Counted from the stretch's first letter, positions 45,820-54,495 are shown. The stretch: DNA of 64,000 nt from Kocuria rosea subsp. polaris (GCA_023896275.1 MLDA01000003.1:124001-188000), one strand, 5' to 3'. Translations and numbers: made by a program. Notes: generated by a model from the letters alone, not told the origin.

Positions 45820-47349
45820 TCAGCCCCCGCGCTGCTGCTCGTCCGGTCCCGGCCCGCTGTTCTTCGGCGGCTGCGACCAGGGGTCGAAGGAGCCCTGTGC
45901 CGGTGGTTGCTGCGGCTGCGGCGGGGCCTGACCCTGATACGGCTGGCCCGGGTAGGGCGGCTGCCCGGCCGGTCCCTGCTGCGCCGGCGCAGCCTTCTTG
46001 GCCCGCATGCTCCGGCGCAGGATCCAGGCGCCGATCGCCAGGACGAGGGCCAGCGCGAGACCGCCGACGAACGCCCCGACCTGCGCCCCGGTCGGCAGCC
46101 ACGAGAAGAAGCCGGAGCGCTCGGAGGCCTGACCGGTCGCCGGGTCGACCCCTGCGGCCTTGGCGCTGTCACTCTGCGCGGCCTTGGCCCAGTCGAGGCT
46201 CTCCTTCGCCTCGCCCGTGACCTCGACGGCGATCTCATACTCGAACGGCCGCAGGCCGCGCGGATCGTTGGCGTCGCCGAGGATCACGATGTAGTAGTCG
46301 CCGGCGACCCGCAGCGGTTCCTTGAAGTACTCGTCGTGGAGGTCCCGGGTCACCGAGACGGCCATGTTGCGGGTGATGAACTCCGAGACGTCGTCACGGC
46401 GCAGGGAGTTGGCGCCGTAGAGCATGAAGTCGTGCTCGAGCACCGGGTTGTACGTCTGCGCCACGATGCTGCGCGCGCTTGCGTCCGCGTTGTTCTCGAC
46501 GGCGAGGCGGTAGTTCAGCCGCTGGCCCTCCTCGACGGCGACCTTGTAGAACTTCATCTCGTAGGGCAGGACCGCATCGGCGATGACGGATCCGGACTCG
46601 ATTGGGGCCGCCGTCGTAAACGAGCTGCCGCCGGCCAGCGGCGTCGCCTCGCCGGTCAGTGAGACCGCGGCTGGCGGGAGGTCGTTGGTGTCGGCCTCGC
46701 CGAGCGTCGTCGGGTCGATCGCGGGCTCCACGGTGATCCGCAGCTGTACCGGCATCGGGTCCTCGTCCTGCCACTCCCCGGTCCGTTTCAGCTCGAGGTA
46801 GGTCTCGCCGGTCTGGTCCTCGTGGCAGCCGTAGCCCCGTTCGGGGTCGAAGATCTCCGAGCGCAGCGCGATGGCGGGCAGGCGATCGAAGCTGCTCCGG
46901 GAGACCCGCGCGCTTTCGCCGCTCGAGCAGGACTCGCCCGTCGCCGCGTACAGGCGGCCCTCGATCCCGGCCGAGGCGCTCGACGTCGGCTCGCGGTAGG
47001 TATCGACCATGAGCTGGGCGCTGACCAGGGTGCGCTCGCCGGCCTCGAGCTTGGGCAGCTTGAAGTACGCGACCGTTCCGTCGTTGTTGCCGTTGCCGCT
47101 CTCGCCGCGTGCGAGGACCGTCTGGGAGAGCCCGGCCTCCGTCGCGGTGGCGGCGGCGAGCGAGTCGCCGCCGGAGACCTCCGGGCCGACGGCCTCGCCG
47201 AGGGTGATTGACGTCGGCTGTCCGCCGTCGTCGTTCCCGCTGGGTTCGGCGGAGCCGGACGCGAGCGCAGGGGTCGACAGGGTCAGGGCCGCGGCGGCCA
47301 GGATCGCGAGGATCCCGGTGCGCAGAGTGTTGCTGGCGTCGCGTCGCAT
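45820..47349 (-). CDS. Membrane-anchored surface protein, related to the adjacent VWA protein
   Basis: Unassigned 509-residue protein. A signal peptide (ILAILAAAALTLSTPALA) leads to an exported region with four Cys that could form disulfides (GESCSSGES, GYGCHEDQ). A block at ~270-380 (LAGGSSF, YEMKFYKVAVEEGQRLNYRLAVENNADASARSIVAQ) closely resembles the same block in the upstream VWA protein. The C-terminus has one TM helix (~425-450), a basic stop, and a Pro/Gln-rich cytoplasmic tail (PYPGQPYQGQAPPQPQQ). Start chosen at 47349, which overlaps the VWA stop by 1 nt (coupled). Confidence 0.72.
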   Translation of the reverse strand: MRRDASNTLRTGILAILAAAALTLSTPALASGSAEPSGNDDGGQPTSITLGEAVGPEVSGGDSLAAATATEAGLSQTVLARGESGNGNNDGTVAYFKLPKLEAGERTLVSAQLMVDTYREPTSSASAGIEGRLYAATGESCSSGESARVSRSSFDRLPAIALRSEIFDPERGYGCHEDQTGETYLELKRTGEWQDEDPMPVQLRITVEPAIDPTTLGEADTNDLPPAAVSLTGEATPLAGGSSFTTAAPIESGSVIADAVLPYEMKFYKVAVEEGQRLNYRLAVENNADASARSIVAQTYNPVLEHDFMLYGANSLRRDDVSEFITRNMAVSVTRDLHDEYFKEPLRVAGDYYIVILGDANDPRGLRPFEYEIAVEVTGEAKESLDWAKAAQSDSAKAAGVDPATGQASERSGFFSWLPTGAQVGAFVGGLALALVLAIGAWILRRSMRAKKAAPAQQGPAGQPPYPGQPYQGQAPPQPQQPPAQGSFDPWSQPPKNSGPGPDEQQRGG

Positions 47350-49379
47350 CACAGGTTCTCCTGGTTCGGCGTGCCGGGCTGACCCGGCTGCTGGGCTGGC
47401 ATCGGCTTCGAGCGGTTGCGGAACAGGAAGCCCGCGACGGCGATGATCACGAGTCCGGTGATCAGTCCGCCGGCGAACCACGGCAGGATCGGCCGGCCGG
47501 CGTTGGAGGCCTGCTCGGTGGCCACGGGGTCCTCGGTGCCGTCGTCGCTCTGGCCCTCACCACCGCCGTCGTCCGTGCCGTCCTCGGCGGGGCCTGTCGA
47601 GGAGTCCGACGCCGGCTCGTCGTCTCCGGCGGCAGGATCGGCGTCGTGGCGCTCCCCCTCGAAGATCGGGGCGGCGCCCGGGAAGGGCTGCTCGGTCCCG
47701 GTGACCTCGAACGCGATCTCGTACTCGGACGGGGTGCGGTTCCGGTCGCTGCTCCAGGTGTCGGCGTAGACCACCACGTAGTAGTCGCCGCCGAGGTAGG
47801 CGTCGTCGCCGATGTTGCCGTCGCGGTTGGACTGGCTGACCGCCGTCTCCATGTTCACGGTGATCGTGGAGTTGGGGTTGTTGTACCAGAGGTTGTCGCG
47901 GCCGCCGAGCATGCTGACCGGTTCGCGGACCGCGGAGAACGTCTTCTGCTGGATCTGCTGGGCCCCGGCGTCGACATTGTTGCCGTTGGTGAGCCGGTAG
48001 TTCAGCTTCTGCCCGTGGCCGACGTGGATCCGGTAGTAGCGGCCCTCGTTGGGCTGGACGGAGTCGGAGTAGACCTTGCCGGACGCCACGTCCGCGGGGC
48101 TGTTGAAGCTGCTGCCGCCGTTGATCGGCTCTGCATCCCCGGTGATCGTCACCGAGCTGGGTGTGTCCCTGTCGCGGACCGGCTGGTCCAGCAGGGTCGC
48201 ATCGACGGCCGGCTCCAGAACGAACTTCAGCTCGACGTCGAGCGGAGTATCCTTCTGCAGCGTTCCGCCGCGGATGACCTTCGCGTACAGGTCGCCGCTC
48301 CCGTCGGCGTAACACCGGTCGCTGCGATCCTGGCGGTACTCGGGGCTGAGCACGTAGGCGACGAGCGGGGCGCCGAGGGTCGAACCATAGTTCCACTCGT
48401 TGCCGGAGCCCGAGCAGCGGTCGCCCTGGCCGTTGACGAACTCGACCTCGACCTTGAGGTGGCCACTGGCCTTATCGCCGGTGTAGGCGCCCTGCTCTGG
48501 GATCACCTGCGCGGCGAAGTGCGCGCGCTCGCCGGGCTCGATCGGGCCGACTTTGTAGAACTTGGTGGTGCCGTCGTTGCTGCTGTGGTCCCTCGAGTCG
48601 CCGCGCTCGTACTCGTCGATGTACTGGCCCGGCACCAGGGTGGGTGCCTCGTGCAGGCGGGCGCCGCCCTCGATGCGCTCGCCGGCGGCGTCGTAGCCCT
48701 GGAACGCGCGCAGCGTCTTGACGTTGAGTTCGTCCTCGAGGTCGGAGGCGTTTTCGGCGGAGACGTATGTGCCGCCGGTCGCGTCCGCGATGCACTCCAG
48801 CTCGGAGCGCGCCGTGGAACCGACGCGGAAGCCGATGGTGTGGATCGTCAGATCGATGCCGCGGGACGCGAGGTCCTGCGCAGCCTCGCAGGCCGGGGGC
48901 TCGTCGCAGTTCTCGTTGCCGTCGGAGACGAGGATGATCGACTTTTCGCCGGAGACGCCCTCGAGGTCGTCGGCGGCGTGCAGGAGTGAGGCGCCGATCG
49001 GGGTCTGCCCGAGGGCCTCGAGCTCGTCGATCTTCTTGGTCAGGGCGGCTTTGTCGACCGTTCCGGGCTTTTGGAGGGTGCTGATGTCGCTGCAGCTGTC
49101 CGGGTCGGTCGATCCGTACACGACGAGGCCCAAGCGGGCGTCGTCCGGGGCGTTGCCGATCAGGTGTTTCGTCGCGGACTTGGCCGCGTCGAGGCGGCTC
49201 GTTCCGTCGGAGTCGGCGTCTTTCTTGAGCATTGAGCTGGAGTAGTCCATCACGACGACGACCGGTTGCAGCTGCCTGTCGTCGGGTTCCGTGGTGGTTG
49301 CGCCGGCGGGCGTCGCGACCGTCAGGCCCAGAAGGACCGCGGCGGCGCCCGCCAGCAGGCGGGTCAGGTGGCGAGTCAT
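47349..49379 (-). CDS. Von Willebrand factor A domain surface protein
   Basis: A 676-residue membrane-anchored protein. The signal peptide (LLAGAAAVLLGLTVATPAGA) is followed by a VWA domain. Its MIDAS is visible as MDYSSSM (DxSxS, ~44-50), TPIGASL (Thr) and LVSDGNEN (Asp), which chelate a metal and bind partners. A long beta-rich stalk follows (residues ~230-570), containing the GGSSF..FYRIHVGHGQKLNYRLTNGNN block shared with the next gene product. Then come an acidic linker, a TM helix (~640-660) and a short basic tail. It is translationally coupled to the paralogue downstream. Confidence 0.82.
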   Translation of the reverse strand: MTRHLTRLLAGAAAVLLGLTVATPAGATTTEPDDRQLQPVVVVMDYSSSMLKKDADSDGTSRLDAAKSATKHLIGNAPDDARLGLVVYGSTDPDSCSDISTLQKPGTVDKAALTKKIDELEALGQTPIGASLLHAADDLEGVSGEKSIILVSDGNENCDEPPACEAAQDLASRGIDLTIHTIGFRVGSTARSELECIADATGGTYVSAENASDLEDELNVKTLRAFQGYDAAGERIEGGARLHEAPTLVPGQYIDEYERGDSRDHSSNDGTTKFYKVGPIEPGERAHFAAQVIPEQGAYTGDKASGHLKVEVEFVNGQGDRCSGSGNEWNYGSTLGAPLVAYVLSPEYRQDRSDRCYADGSGDLYAKVIRGGTLQKDTPLDVELKFVLEPAVDATLLDQPVRDRDTPSSVTITGDAEPINGGSSFNSPADVASGKVYSDSVQPNEGRYYRIHVGHGQKLNYRLTNGNNVDAGAQQIQQKTFSAVREPVSMLGGRDNLWYNNPNSTITVNMETAVSQSNRDGNIGDDAYLGGDYYVVVYADTWSSDRNRTPSEYEIAFEVTGTEQPFPGAAPIFEGERHDADPAAGDDEPASDSSTGPAEDGTDDGGGEGQSDDGTEDPVATEQASNAGRPILPWFAGGLITGLVIIAVAGFLFRNRSKPMPAQQPGQPGTPNQENL

Positions 49380-49400
49380 GATGTGTTCCTCTCTGGCGTG

Positions 49401-49441
49401 TTTGCAATTGCAAATATAGCCGAAGCGTTTGCAATTGCAAA
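49401..49441. promoter_or_regulatory. Twin palindromic operator of the VWA/HTH divergent genes
   Basis: Two exact copies of TTTGCAATTGCAAA occupy 49401-49414 and 49428-49441. Each copy is separated by 21 bp from the nearer start codon (VWA at 49379, HTH at 49463). Centres are 27 bp apart. This is a likely binding site for the adjacent HTH protein. Confidence 0.75.
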
Positions 49442-49462
49442 CACTCGTGCCAGACTGGACGA

Positions 49463-49966
49463 GTGGATACTCCTATCGAACAACAGCGGGCGATCTATGG
49501 CACCCCATTGTCCGAACGTTTCGGGGCCGTCATGGGGGCCTACCGGCTCTCGCAGCGCGGCCTCGCCCAAATCCTGGGGCTCTCCGCGCCGATGCTCTCG
49601 CAACTCAGCAGCGGCCGCCGGATCAAGATCGGCAACCCCGCGGTCTACGAGCGCCTAGTCATGCTGGAAATGCGGGCATCCGAAGCTGACTTGGAGCGGG
49701 TCGCCCGGGAAGTCCAGGCGTCCGAGCCCGTGCTGACGACGGGGACCGGTGCCCCGCCGTTATCGGCCCCCTCGGCCAGCGTCGGCGACGGCCGTCCAGG
49801 AGGTGACGCGGCGGCTCCCGGGAATCGCGCCCCAGCGGGTATCGAAGCTCTGGAAATATTACGCAGGATCGCCTCAAGAGAGCAATTGGCTGCGGTCGCG
49901 GGCGAGGCACGACGATGCGGGGCGAGCGAGCTGGCGGCACTCCTCGAAGCCGCCGCGGACTCATAG
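49463..49966 (+). CDS. Small XRE-like HTH DNA-binding protein
   Basis: A 167-residue protein. The N-terminal ~70 residues form a Cro/C1-like helix-turn-helix (GTPLSERFGAVMGAYRLSQRGLAQILGLSAPMLSQLSSGRRIKIGNPAVYERLVMLE). The remainder is a Pro/Gly-rich linker and a C-terminal helical segment (EALEILRRIASREQLAAVAGEARRCGASELAALLEAA). The start is GTG. Its divergent position and the palindromes directly between the two starts suggest it controls the VWA operon and itself. No clear match beyond the HTH is claimed. Confidence 0.75.
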   Translation: MDTPIEQQRAIYGTPLSERFGAVMGAYRLSQRGLAQILGLSAPMLSQLSSGRRIKIGNPAVYERLVMLEMRASEADLERVAREVQASEPVLTTGTGAPPLSAPSASVGDGRPGGDAAAPGNRAPAGIEALEILRRIASREQLAAVAGEARRCGASELAALLEAAADS

Positions 49967-49978
49967 GCGTCAGCTTCG

Positions 49979-50575
49979 GTGCGTATCGCATTCCGTCTGG
50001 TCGGGCGGCGCAGAATCCTGCCCGCTGTCGCTGTTCTCTGCCTGATCTCGATGCTGACCGGGTGTGCAACGGCTGCGGTTCATCCACTGCTACCTGAGCC
50101 GGTTCCCTGGGGGATCGGCTCGGTGGTGAAGGGGCAGGATCAGCTTGTGGGTAGTACTTTGTGGTGCGCCGAAGCGGGCCCCACGGAAGTACTGGGACTT
50201 GACTGGCAGAAGAACCAAGGCGTCACGGTTGTCGATTACGCGATCATCAATCAACCGGTCGATGAGGCGCGGATGGGGAGCATGCCCGGCACGCTCGAGG
50301 ACGAGTATGGCGCCCAACGGGAAGACCGGACGGTCCTCGGGCGCTGCCCCGATGGCGCGGAGGATGAACTTGGGCCTGGCGAGACAGTATCGTTCGTTGT
50401 TCTTCAGGTCCGCTTGAGCGATCCTGGCGAAATCGGGATAGCGACAGGCTTGCGTCTCCGGGCGGATTCCGGCGTCGCGGTCGAGCCCATGACCCTTATG
50501 TTGTGTCCGATCTCGATGGACGCTTGCGACATCGATTCGGCGCCGGAGGGGATCGGCAAGCTTTCCGGGGAGTGA
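49979..50575 (+). CDS. Hypothetical lipoprotein
   Basis: Unrecognised 198-residue protein. The signal (AVAVLCLISMLTGCATA) has a lipobox Cys at about residue 29. Later Cys residues (STLWCAE, GRCPDG, LMLCPISMDACD) could pair outside the cell. No catalytic motif is evident. The start is a GTG 13 nt after the HTH stop, so it is probably in the same transcript. Confidence 0.65.
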   Translation: MRIAFRLVGRRRILPAVAVLCLISMLTGCATAAVHPLLPEPVPWGIGSVVKGQDQLVGSTLWCAEAGPTEVLGLDWQKNQGVTVVDYAIINQPVDEARMGSMPGTLEDEYGAQREDRTVLGRCPDGAEDELGPGETVSFVVLQVRLSDPGEIGIATGLRLRADSGVAVEPMTLMLCPISMDACDIDSAPEGIGKLSGE

Positions 50576-50716
50576 TCCGCTTCTGCGATTCGACGAGCAA
50601 GGCACCGCGAACCCAACGGAGTCGACTGGCCGTGACGGTGCCTCGCCGGATAGAGGAGCAACGAGCGAAAGGCATCGACCTGCACCTCTCCAAAAGCAGT
50701 GCCGTGCGAGGCGCGC

Positions 50717-51259
50717 CTACCGGTGTTTCCGTAGACCTTCTTCGGCGTCTTGAAGGTGGTGTTCGATCTCATGGAGGACAAAGGACGCGAACGTTTCCAC
50801 GGTAAACGCCTTACCATCCCCGCGGAAGCCCGATCGACTCCAACTGTTGGCCGGAACGTCGTCGAAGGTCCGGGCCGCACGTTCCAACTGGCGCCCAAGG
50901 TCCGCGCTGATGATCAGCGGGTCCGCATGCGCGTAATCGTTGATCACGGCTTCTTCGTCCTGGTCCCAGTTGGAAAAGGTCGGCGCGGTTCTCGTCAGCA
51001 TGAGCGCTACGCGTTCACACGCGAGCCGACACATGTCGCGGGTGTGAGCGGCGTATTCGAGCGGCGACCAGACATGCGGTTCGGGCCGTTGCGCGACGCG
51101 GGGATGACCCATCACTTCGTGCCAGGAACGGGCTGTGCGCCGAAGGCGGCTCCCTGTCGTCGGACCGGCATGAGGGGAATAGCCGCATTCAATGCAGCCC
51201 TCGATGGTCACGATTGACCAGTCTTTTGTCTCGCCGGCAATCGCACTCGAATCAGCCAT
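50717..51259 (-). CDS. DinB-like metal-dependent protein
   Basis: A 180-residue four-helix-bundle protein of the DinB/YfiT type. His residues that could bind metal lie in SPLEYAAHTRDMCRLACERVALML (~66-89) and in FASFVLHEIEHHLQDAEEGL near the C-terminus. An N-terminal extension with CIECGYS (two Cys) precedes the bundle. Some DinB-fold enzymes are thiol-dependent S-transferases in actinobacteria (mycothiol). Convergent with the lipoprotein gene; 141 nt of unassigned sequence separates them. Confidence 0.75.
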   Translation of the reverse strand: MADSSAIAGETKDWSIVTIEGCIECGYSPHAGPTTGSRLRRTARSWHEVMGHPRVAQRPEPHVWSPLEYAAHTRDMCRLACERVALMLTRTAPTFSNWDQDEEAVINDYAHADPLIISADLGRQLERAARTFDDVPANSWSRSGFRGDGKAFTVETFASFVLHEIEHHLQDAEEGLRKHR

Positions 51260-51336
51260 TGGCAGAGATTAGCATGGGCCCGCAACGCGGAAAGGACTTC
51301 ATCTTGCGGTGAATACCTCAGCGCGGCAAGGCAGAC

Positions 51337-51450
51337 ATGACTAAGCACGACCCTTCTGCACCCGCGCCACGGGCGTCTGGTCGCCCGGGCGCTGTCGACC
51401 GCGTTAAGGGGCGACTCTCAGGAAATATGGGGTCGTTCGTGATGGGATAG
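51337..51450 (+). CDS. Possible 37-residue small protein ahead of the metalloprotease
   Basis: An ATG with a weak AAGG site opens a 37-codon frame (MTKHDPSAPAPRASGRPGAV...) ending 4 nt before the metalloprotease ATG. It might be a leader peptide that couples translation, or chance. No homology is recognised. The rest of 51260-51454 holds nothing else visible. Confidence 0.2.
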   Translation: MTKHDPSAPAPRASGRPGAVDRVKGRLSGNMGSFVMG

Positions 51451-51454
51451 GCCC

Positions 51455-52531
51455 ATGGACAAGTTGAGTGCACCCGAGGTCGAACCCGCCCGGCTAATCG
51501 ACTTCGAGCTCGCCGCCAAGACCGCCGCAACCCTCAGCACGCCCGGGCCGCGCCTCAGCGGCGCCGAGGTGCAAGCCGTCGTCGCGGACCTGCGCGCGCA
51601 TGCCGAAGCGTCCGTCGCCCACGTGCACGAGATCTCCGGCCTCGAGGCCGCCCGCGACCTGCGTGACTCCGAGGTCCTGATCGTCGACCGCACCAGCTGG
51701 GCGCGCGCCAACGTGCACAGCTTCGAGGCCATGATCGACGCGCCCCTGCGCGCCGCCGCCGCCAAACACGCCGACAAGATCTCCGGCGCGGCGGGTGAAG
51801 TCGGCTCCCGCGTGACCGCCGCCGAGATGGGCGCGATCCTCGCGTTCCTCGGCTCCAAGGTGCTCGGCCAGTACGACCCGTTCGCCCCGCTGAAGCGCCC
51901 GCACATCCCCGCCGCCGGTCGCCTGCTGCTCGTCGCGCCGAACATCGTTGAGGTCGAGCGCGAACTCGGCGTCGACCCGGCTGACTTCCGCCTCTGGGTG
52001 TGCCTGCACGAGCAGACGCACCGCGTGCAGTTCGCCGCCGCCCCCTGGCTGCGCGACCACCTGCTCGAGAGCATCGCCGAGCTCGTCACGGGCATGCTCT
52101 CCAAGGCGGACTCCCTCAGCGACCGCATCTCGCAGCTGCTCAGCGAGAAGACGTCGCTGTCCTCCCTGCTGCAGGACGATCACGACAAGGAGATCATGAG
52201 CCGGCTGACGGCCGTGATGAGCCTGCTCGAGGGCCACGCGAACGTGGTCATGGACGGCGTCGACGCCTCGATCGTCCCGACCGTGAAGACCATCCGCCAG
52301 CGCTTCGCCGCGCGCGGAGCCGGCCGTGGGCCCATCGAGAACTGGCTGCGGAAGCTCCTCGGCCTGGACGCCAAGATGCGCCAGTATGCGGACGGGCAGC
52401 GGTTCGTCTCCGCGGTCGTCAAGGAGGTCGGCCTCGAGGGCTTCAACCGGGTCTGGGAGCGCCCCGAGCATTTGCCGAGCGAGCACGAGCTGCACCACCC
52501 GCACGAGTGGGTCGAGCGCATGGGCGCCTGA
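51455..52531 (+). CDS. Zinc-dependent metalloprotease-like protein (DUF2342, 'F420 biosynthesis-associated')
   Basis: A 358-residue soluble protein. The zinc motif HExxH is present as CLHEQTHRVQFA (~189), and a conserved LEGHANVVMDGVD lies at about residue 260, which may supply the third ligand. The family is annotated as coenzyme F420 biosynthesis-associated, but its role is unproven. Its stop abuts the tilS ATG with no gap (coupled). Position just before tilS and hpt is the usual actinobacterial order. Confidence 0.85.
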   Translation: MDKLSAPEVEPARLIDFELAAKTAATLSTPGPRLSGAEVQAVVADLRAHAEASVAHVHEISGLEAARDLRDSEVLIVDRTSWARANVHSFEAMIDAPLRAAAAKHADKISGAAGEVGSRVTAAEMGAILAFLGSKVLGQYDPFAPLKRPHIPAAGRLLLVAPNIVEVERELGVDPADFRLWVCLHEQTHRVQFAAAPWLRDHLLESIAELVTGMLSKADSLSDRISQLLSEKTSLSSLLQDDHDKEIMSRLTAVMSLLEGHANVVMDGVDASIVPTVKTIRQRFAARGAGRGPIENWLRKLLGLDAKMRQYADGQRFVSAVVKEVGLEGFNRVWERPEHLPSEHELHHPHEWVERMGA

Positions 52532-53674
52532 ATGGGCGGCCGACTCCCGCCCCAGCTGGCCGCGGCCCGCCGCGCGATGCTCGCCGCCGTGTCCGCGTGG
52601 CGGAACGCCGGCTTCCCCGGCGCCTCCGTCGCTTCCGGGTACGACGACGGCGCCGCCCCGGTTCCGGCGTCCGTCTCCGCGCCCGTTCCCGCGCCGCACG
52701 TCCTGCTCGCCGTGAGCGGTGGAGCGGACTCGATGGCGCTCGCTGCGACCGCCGCGTTTCTGGTCCGTGCGTCCCACTTCAGTGCCTCGGCCGTGCTCGT
52801 CGACCATGGCCTGCAGCCCGGCAGCGCCGACGCGGTCGCGGCCGCCGCGGACCGGGTGCGAGCCATGGGGGTGGCCGCCGTCGTCGTGCGCGCGAACGTC
52901 CCGGAGCCGGGCACTGAGGAGCGGGCGCGGCTCGCCCGCTACCGGGAGCTCGAGGCGGCGGCGAGCGCGCTCGAGGCCGAGCATGGTCGGCCCGTCGCCA
53001 TCCTGACCGGGCATACCCTCTCCGACCAGGCCGAACAGGTGCTGCTGGGCCTGGCCCGCGGGTCCGGGACCCGGTCGGTGGCCGGCATCCCCGGCTCCCG
53101 TGGGCGCGTGCTGCGGCCATTCCTCGGTTCCGGCGCCGCGAGTGAAGGGCTCTGGCGGGCGGATACGGAATTCGTGTGCGCACACGAGTCGATTGACGTC
53201 TGGAACGACCCCACCAACGCCGAGCGCGACGCGCTGCGCAACCGTGTCCGGCTCGACGTGCTGCCCGCCCTCGAGGAGCATCTGGGCCCGGGGTTCGCAG
53301 CCTCGCTCGCGCGGACGGCCGGCCTGTCCGCGGCGGACGCCGATCACCTCGACGCGCTGGCGGGTGAAGCGTACGCCGGGGCCCTCGTGCGGGAGGGGCC
53401 CGGCGTCGTCGTGCTGGACCTGAGCGCCGTGCGCGCGCTGCCCGCGGCCCTGGGGCGGCGCGTGCTGCGCAGCGCCGCGCAAGCGGTCGGAGGCGAGGCT
53501 CCGACGTACGAGCGCACGCTCGCGCTCGAGCGGCTCGTCTCCGGCGCCGGGTCGGCCGGGCCGGTGCAGCTGGCCGGACACGTCGCGGCCCGGCGACTGC
53601 GCGACGGGCGCGGGCATGGGCACGCCGGACCGATTCTGCTGGTGCAGGCGGCGCGGGGATTCATCGAGGGGTAA
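52532..53674 (+). CDS. tilS: tRNA(Ile)-lysidine synthetase
   Basis: Modifies C34 of tRNA-Ile2 to lysidine so that it reads AUA. The 380-residue protein has the PP-loop as LLAVSGGADSMALAA (~57-71), with Ala where most TilS have Pro (SGGxDS is kept). GHTLSDQAEQVLLGLARGSGTRSVAGIPG lies at about 160-188, and RPFLG and DPTNAERDALRNRVRLDVLPALE follow. An N-terminal extension of ~50 residues precedes the loop. It is essential for isoleucine decoding. Start abuts the metalloprotease stop. Confidence 0.92.
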   Translation: MGGRLPPQLAAARRAMLAAVSAWRNAGFPGASVASGYDDGAAPVPASVSAPVPAPHVLLAVSGGADSMALAATAAFLVRASHFSASAVLVDHGLQPGSADAVAAAADRVRAMGVAAVVVRANVPEPGTEERARLARYRELEAAASALEAEHGRPVAILTGHTLSDQAEQVLLGLARGSGTRSVAGIPGSRGRVLRPFLGSGAASEGLWRADTEFVCAHESIDVWNDPTNAERDALRNRVRLDVLPALEEHLGPGFAASLARTAGLSAADADHLDALAGEAYAGALVREGPGVVVLDLSAVRALPAALGRRVLRSAAQAVGGEAPTYERTLALERLVSGAGSAGPVQLAGHVAARRLRDGRGHGHAGPILLVQAARGFIEG

Positions 53675-53746
53675 CCTAGGTGCTGTAGCCGTCAACCGCG
53701 CCCCACGTGACCGGCGCGGACACCCGAGACTTCAGGAGCCCCTTTC

Positions 53747-54298
53747 GTGGATTCGAACGACGTCAGCGCCGATCTGGCACATGTGCTCTACACCAAGGAA
53801 CAGATTCAGGAAAAGATCACCGAGCTGGCCGCCCAGATCGACAAGGACTACGAGGGCCGGGACATCCTGCTCGTCGGCGTCCTCAAGGGTGCATGCATGG
53901 TTATGGCCGACCTCTCCCGCGCGCTGCACTCGCACGTGACGATGGACTGGATGGCCGTCTCCTCCTACGGCTCCGGCACCACCAGCTCCGGCGTGGTCCG
54001 CATCCTCAAGGACCTCGACTCCGACCTCATGGGCAAGCACGTGCTGATCGCTGAGGACATCATCGACTCCGGCCTGACGCTGTCCTGGCTCAAGTCCAAC
54101 CTGCAGTCGCGCGGCCCGGCGTCGGTCGAGGTCTGCGCGATGCTGCGCAAGCCGGACGCTGCCAAGGTGGACCTGGACGTGAAGTACGTCGGCTACGACA
54201 TCCCGAACGAATTCGTGGTCGGCTACGGCCTGGACGTCGCGGAGAAGTTCCGCAACCTGGACTGCGTGGCCACCATCGCCCCGCACGTCTACCAGTAA
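53747..54298 (+). CDS. hpt: Hypoxanthine phosphoribosyltransferase
   Basis: Purine salvage enzyme that turns hypoxanthine or guanine plus PRPP into IMP/GMP. The 183-residue type I PRTase has LVGVLKGACMVMADL (~42-56), VSSYGSGTTSSG and the PRPP loop LIAEDIIDSGLTLSWL (~98-113). LRKPDAAK follows, with a late GYDIPNEFVVGYGLDVAEKFRNL. The start is GTG at 53747. Usual neighbours ftsH/folE do not follow; a strong terminator ends the unit here. Confidence 0.95.
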   Translation: MDSNDVSADLAHVLYTKEQIQEKITELAAQIDKDYEGRDILLVGVLKGACMVMADLSRALHSHVTMDWMAVSSYGSGTTSSGVVRILKDLDSDLMGKHVLIAEDIIDSGLTLSWLKSNLQSRGPASVEVCAMLRKPDAAKVDLDVKYVGYDIPNEFVVGYGLDVAEKFRNLDCVATIAPHVYQ

Positions 54299-54331
54299 CC
54301 GCGGCGCGACCGCTAGGCGCGCTGCGTATCG

Positions 54332-54364
54332 AGGCCCGTCCCCGCCGCGGGGGCGGGCCTTTTG
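54332..54364 (+). terminator. Terminator after hpt
   Basis: AGGCCCG and CGGGCCT flank a CCCC/GGGG stem, followed by TTTT. This is the end of the tilS-hpt transcript. The gap 54299-54600 otherwise holds a second small hairpin and a promoter. Confidence 0.85.
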
Positions 54365-54495
54365 CGTCTGCGGCGGCGCGGGCGCCTGGAGCGGCAACGT
54401 GGCGTGGCACATCCTCTTCGCCGTCGCTGGTCCCGTGGGGTCGCGCCGAGACCGACGTGGCGCGCGCGGAGCCGGAGACGCCTGACGTGATGATC

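Noticed and set aside
44247-51259. Interpretation of the kinase/VWA cluster as an antiphage island
   Set aside because: No nuclease, helicase, NTPase or toxin domain typical of defence systems is present; signal peptides and TM anchors place the VWA pair on the cell surface.
51494-53695. A 733-codon minus-strand open frame opposite the metalloprotease and tilS
   Set aside because: Composition is of the antisense type and there are no family motifs; the plus-strand genes carry clear catalytic motifs.
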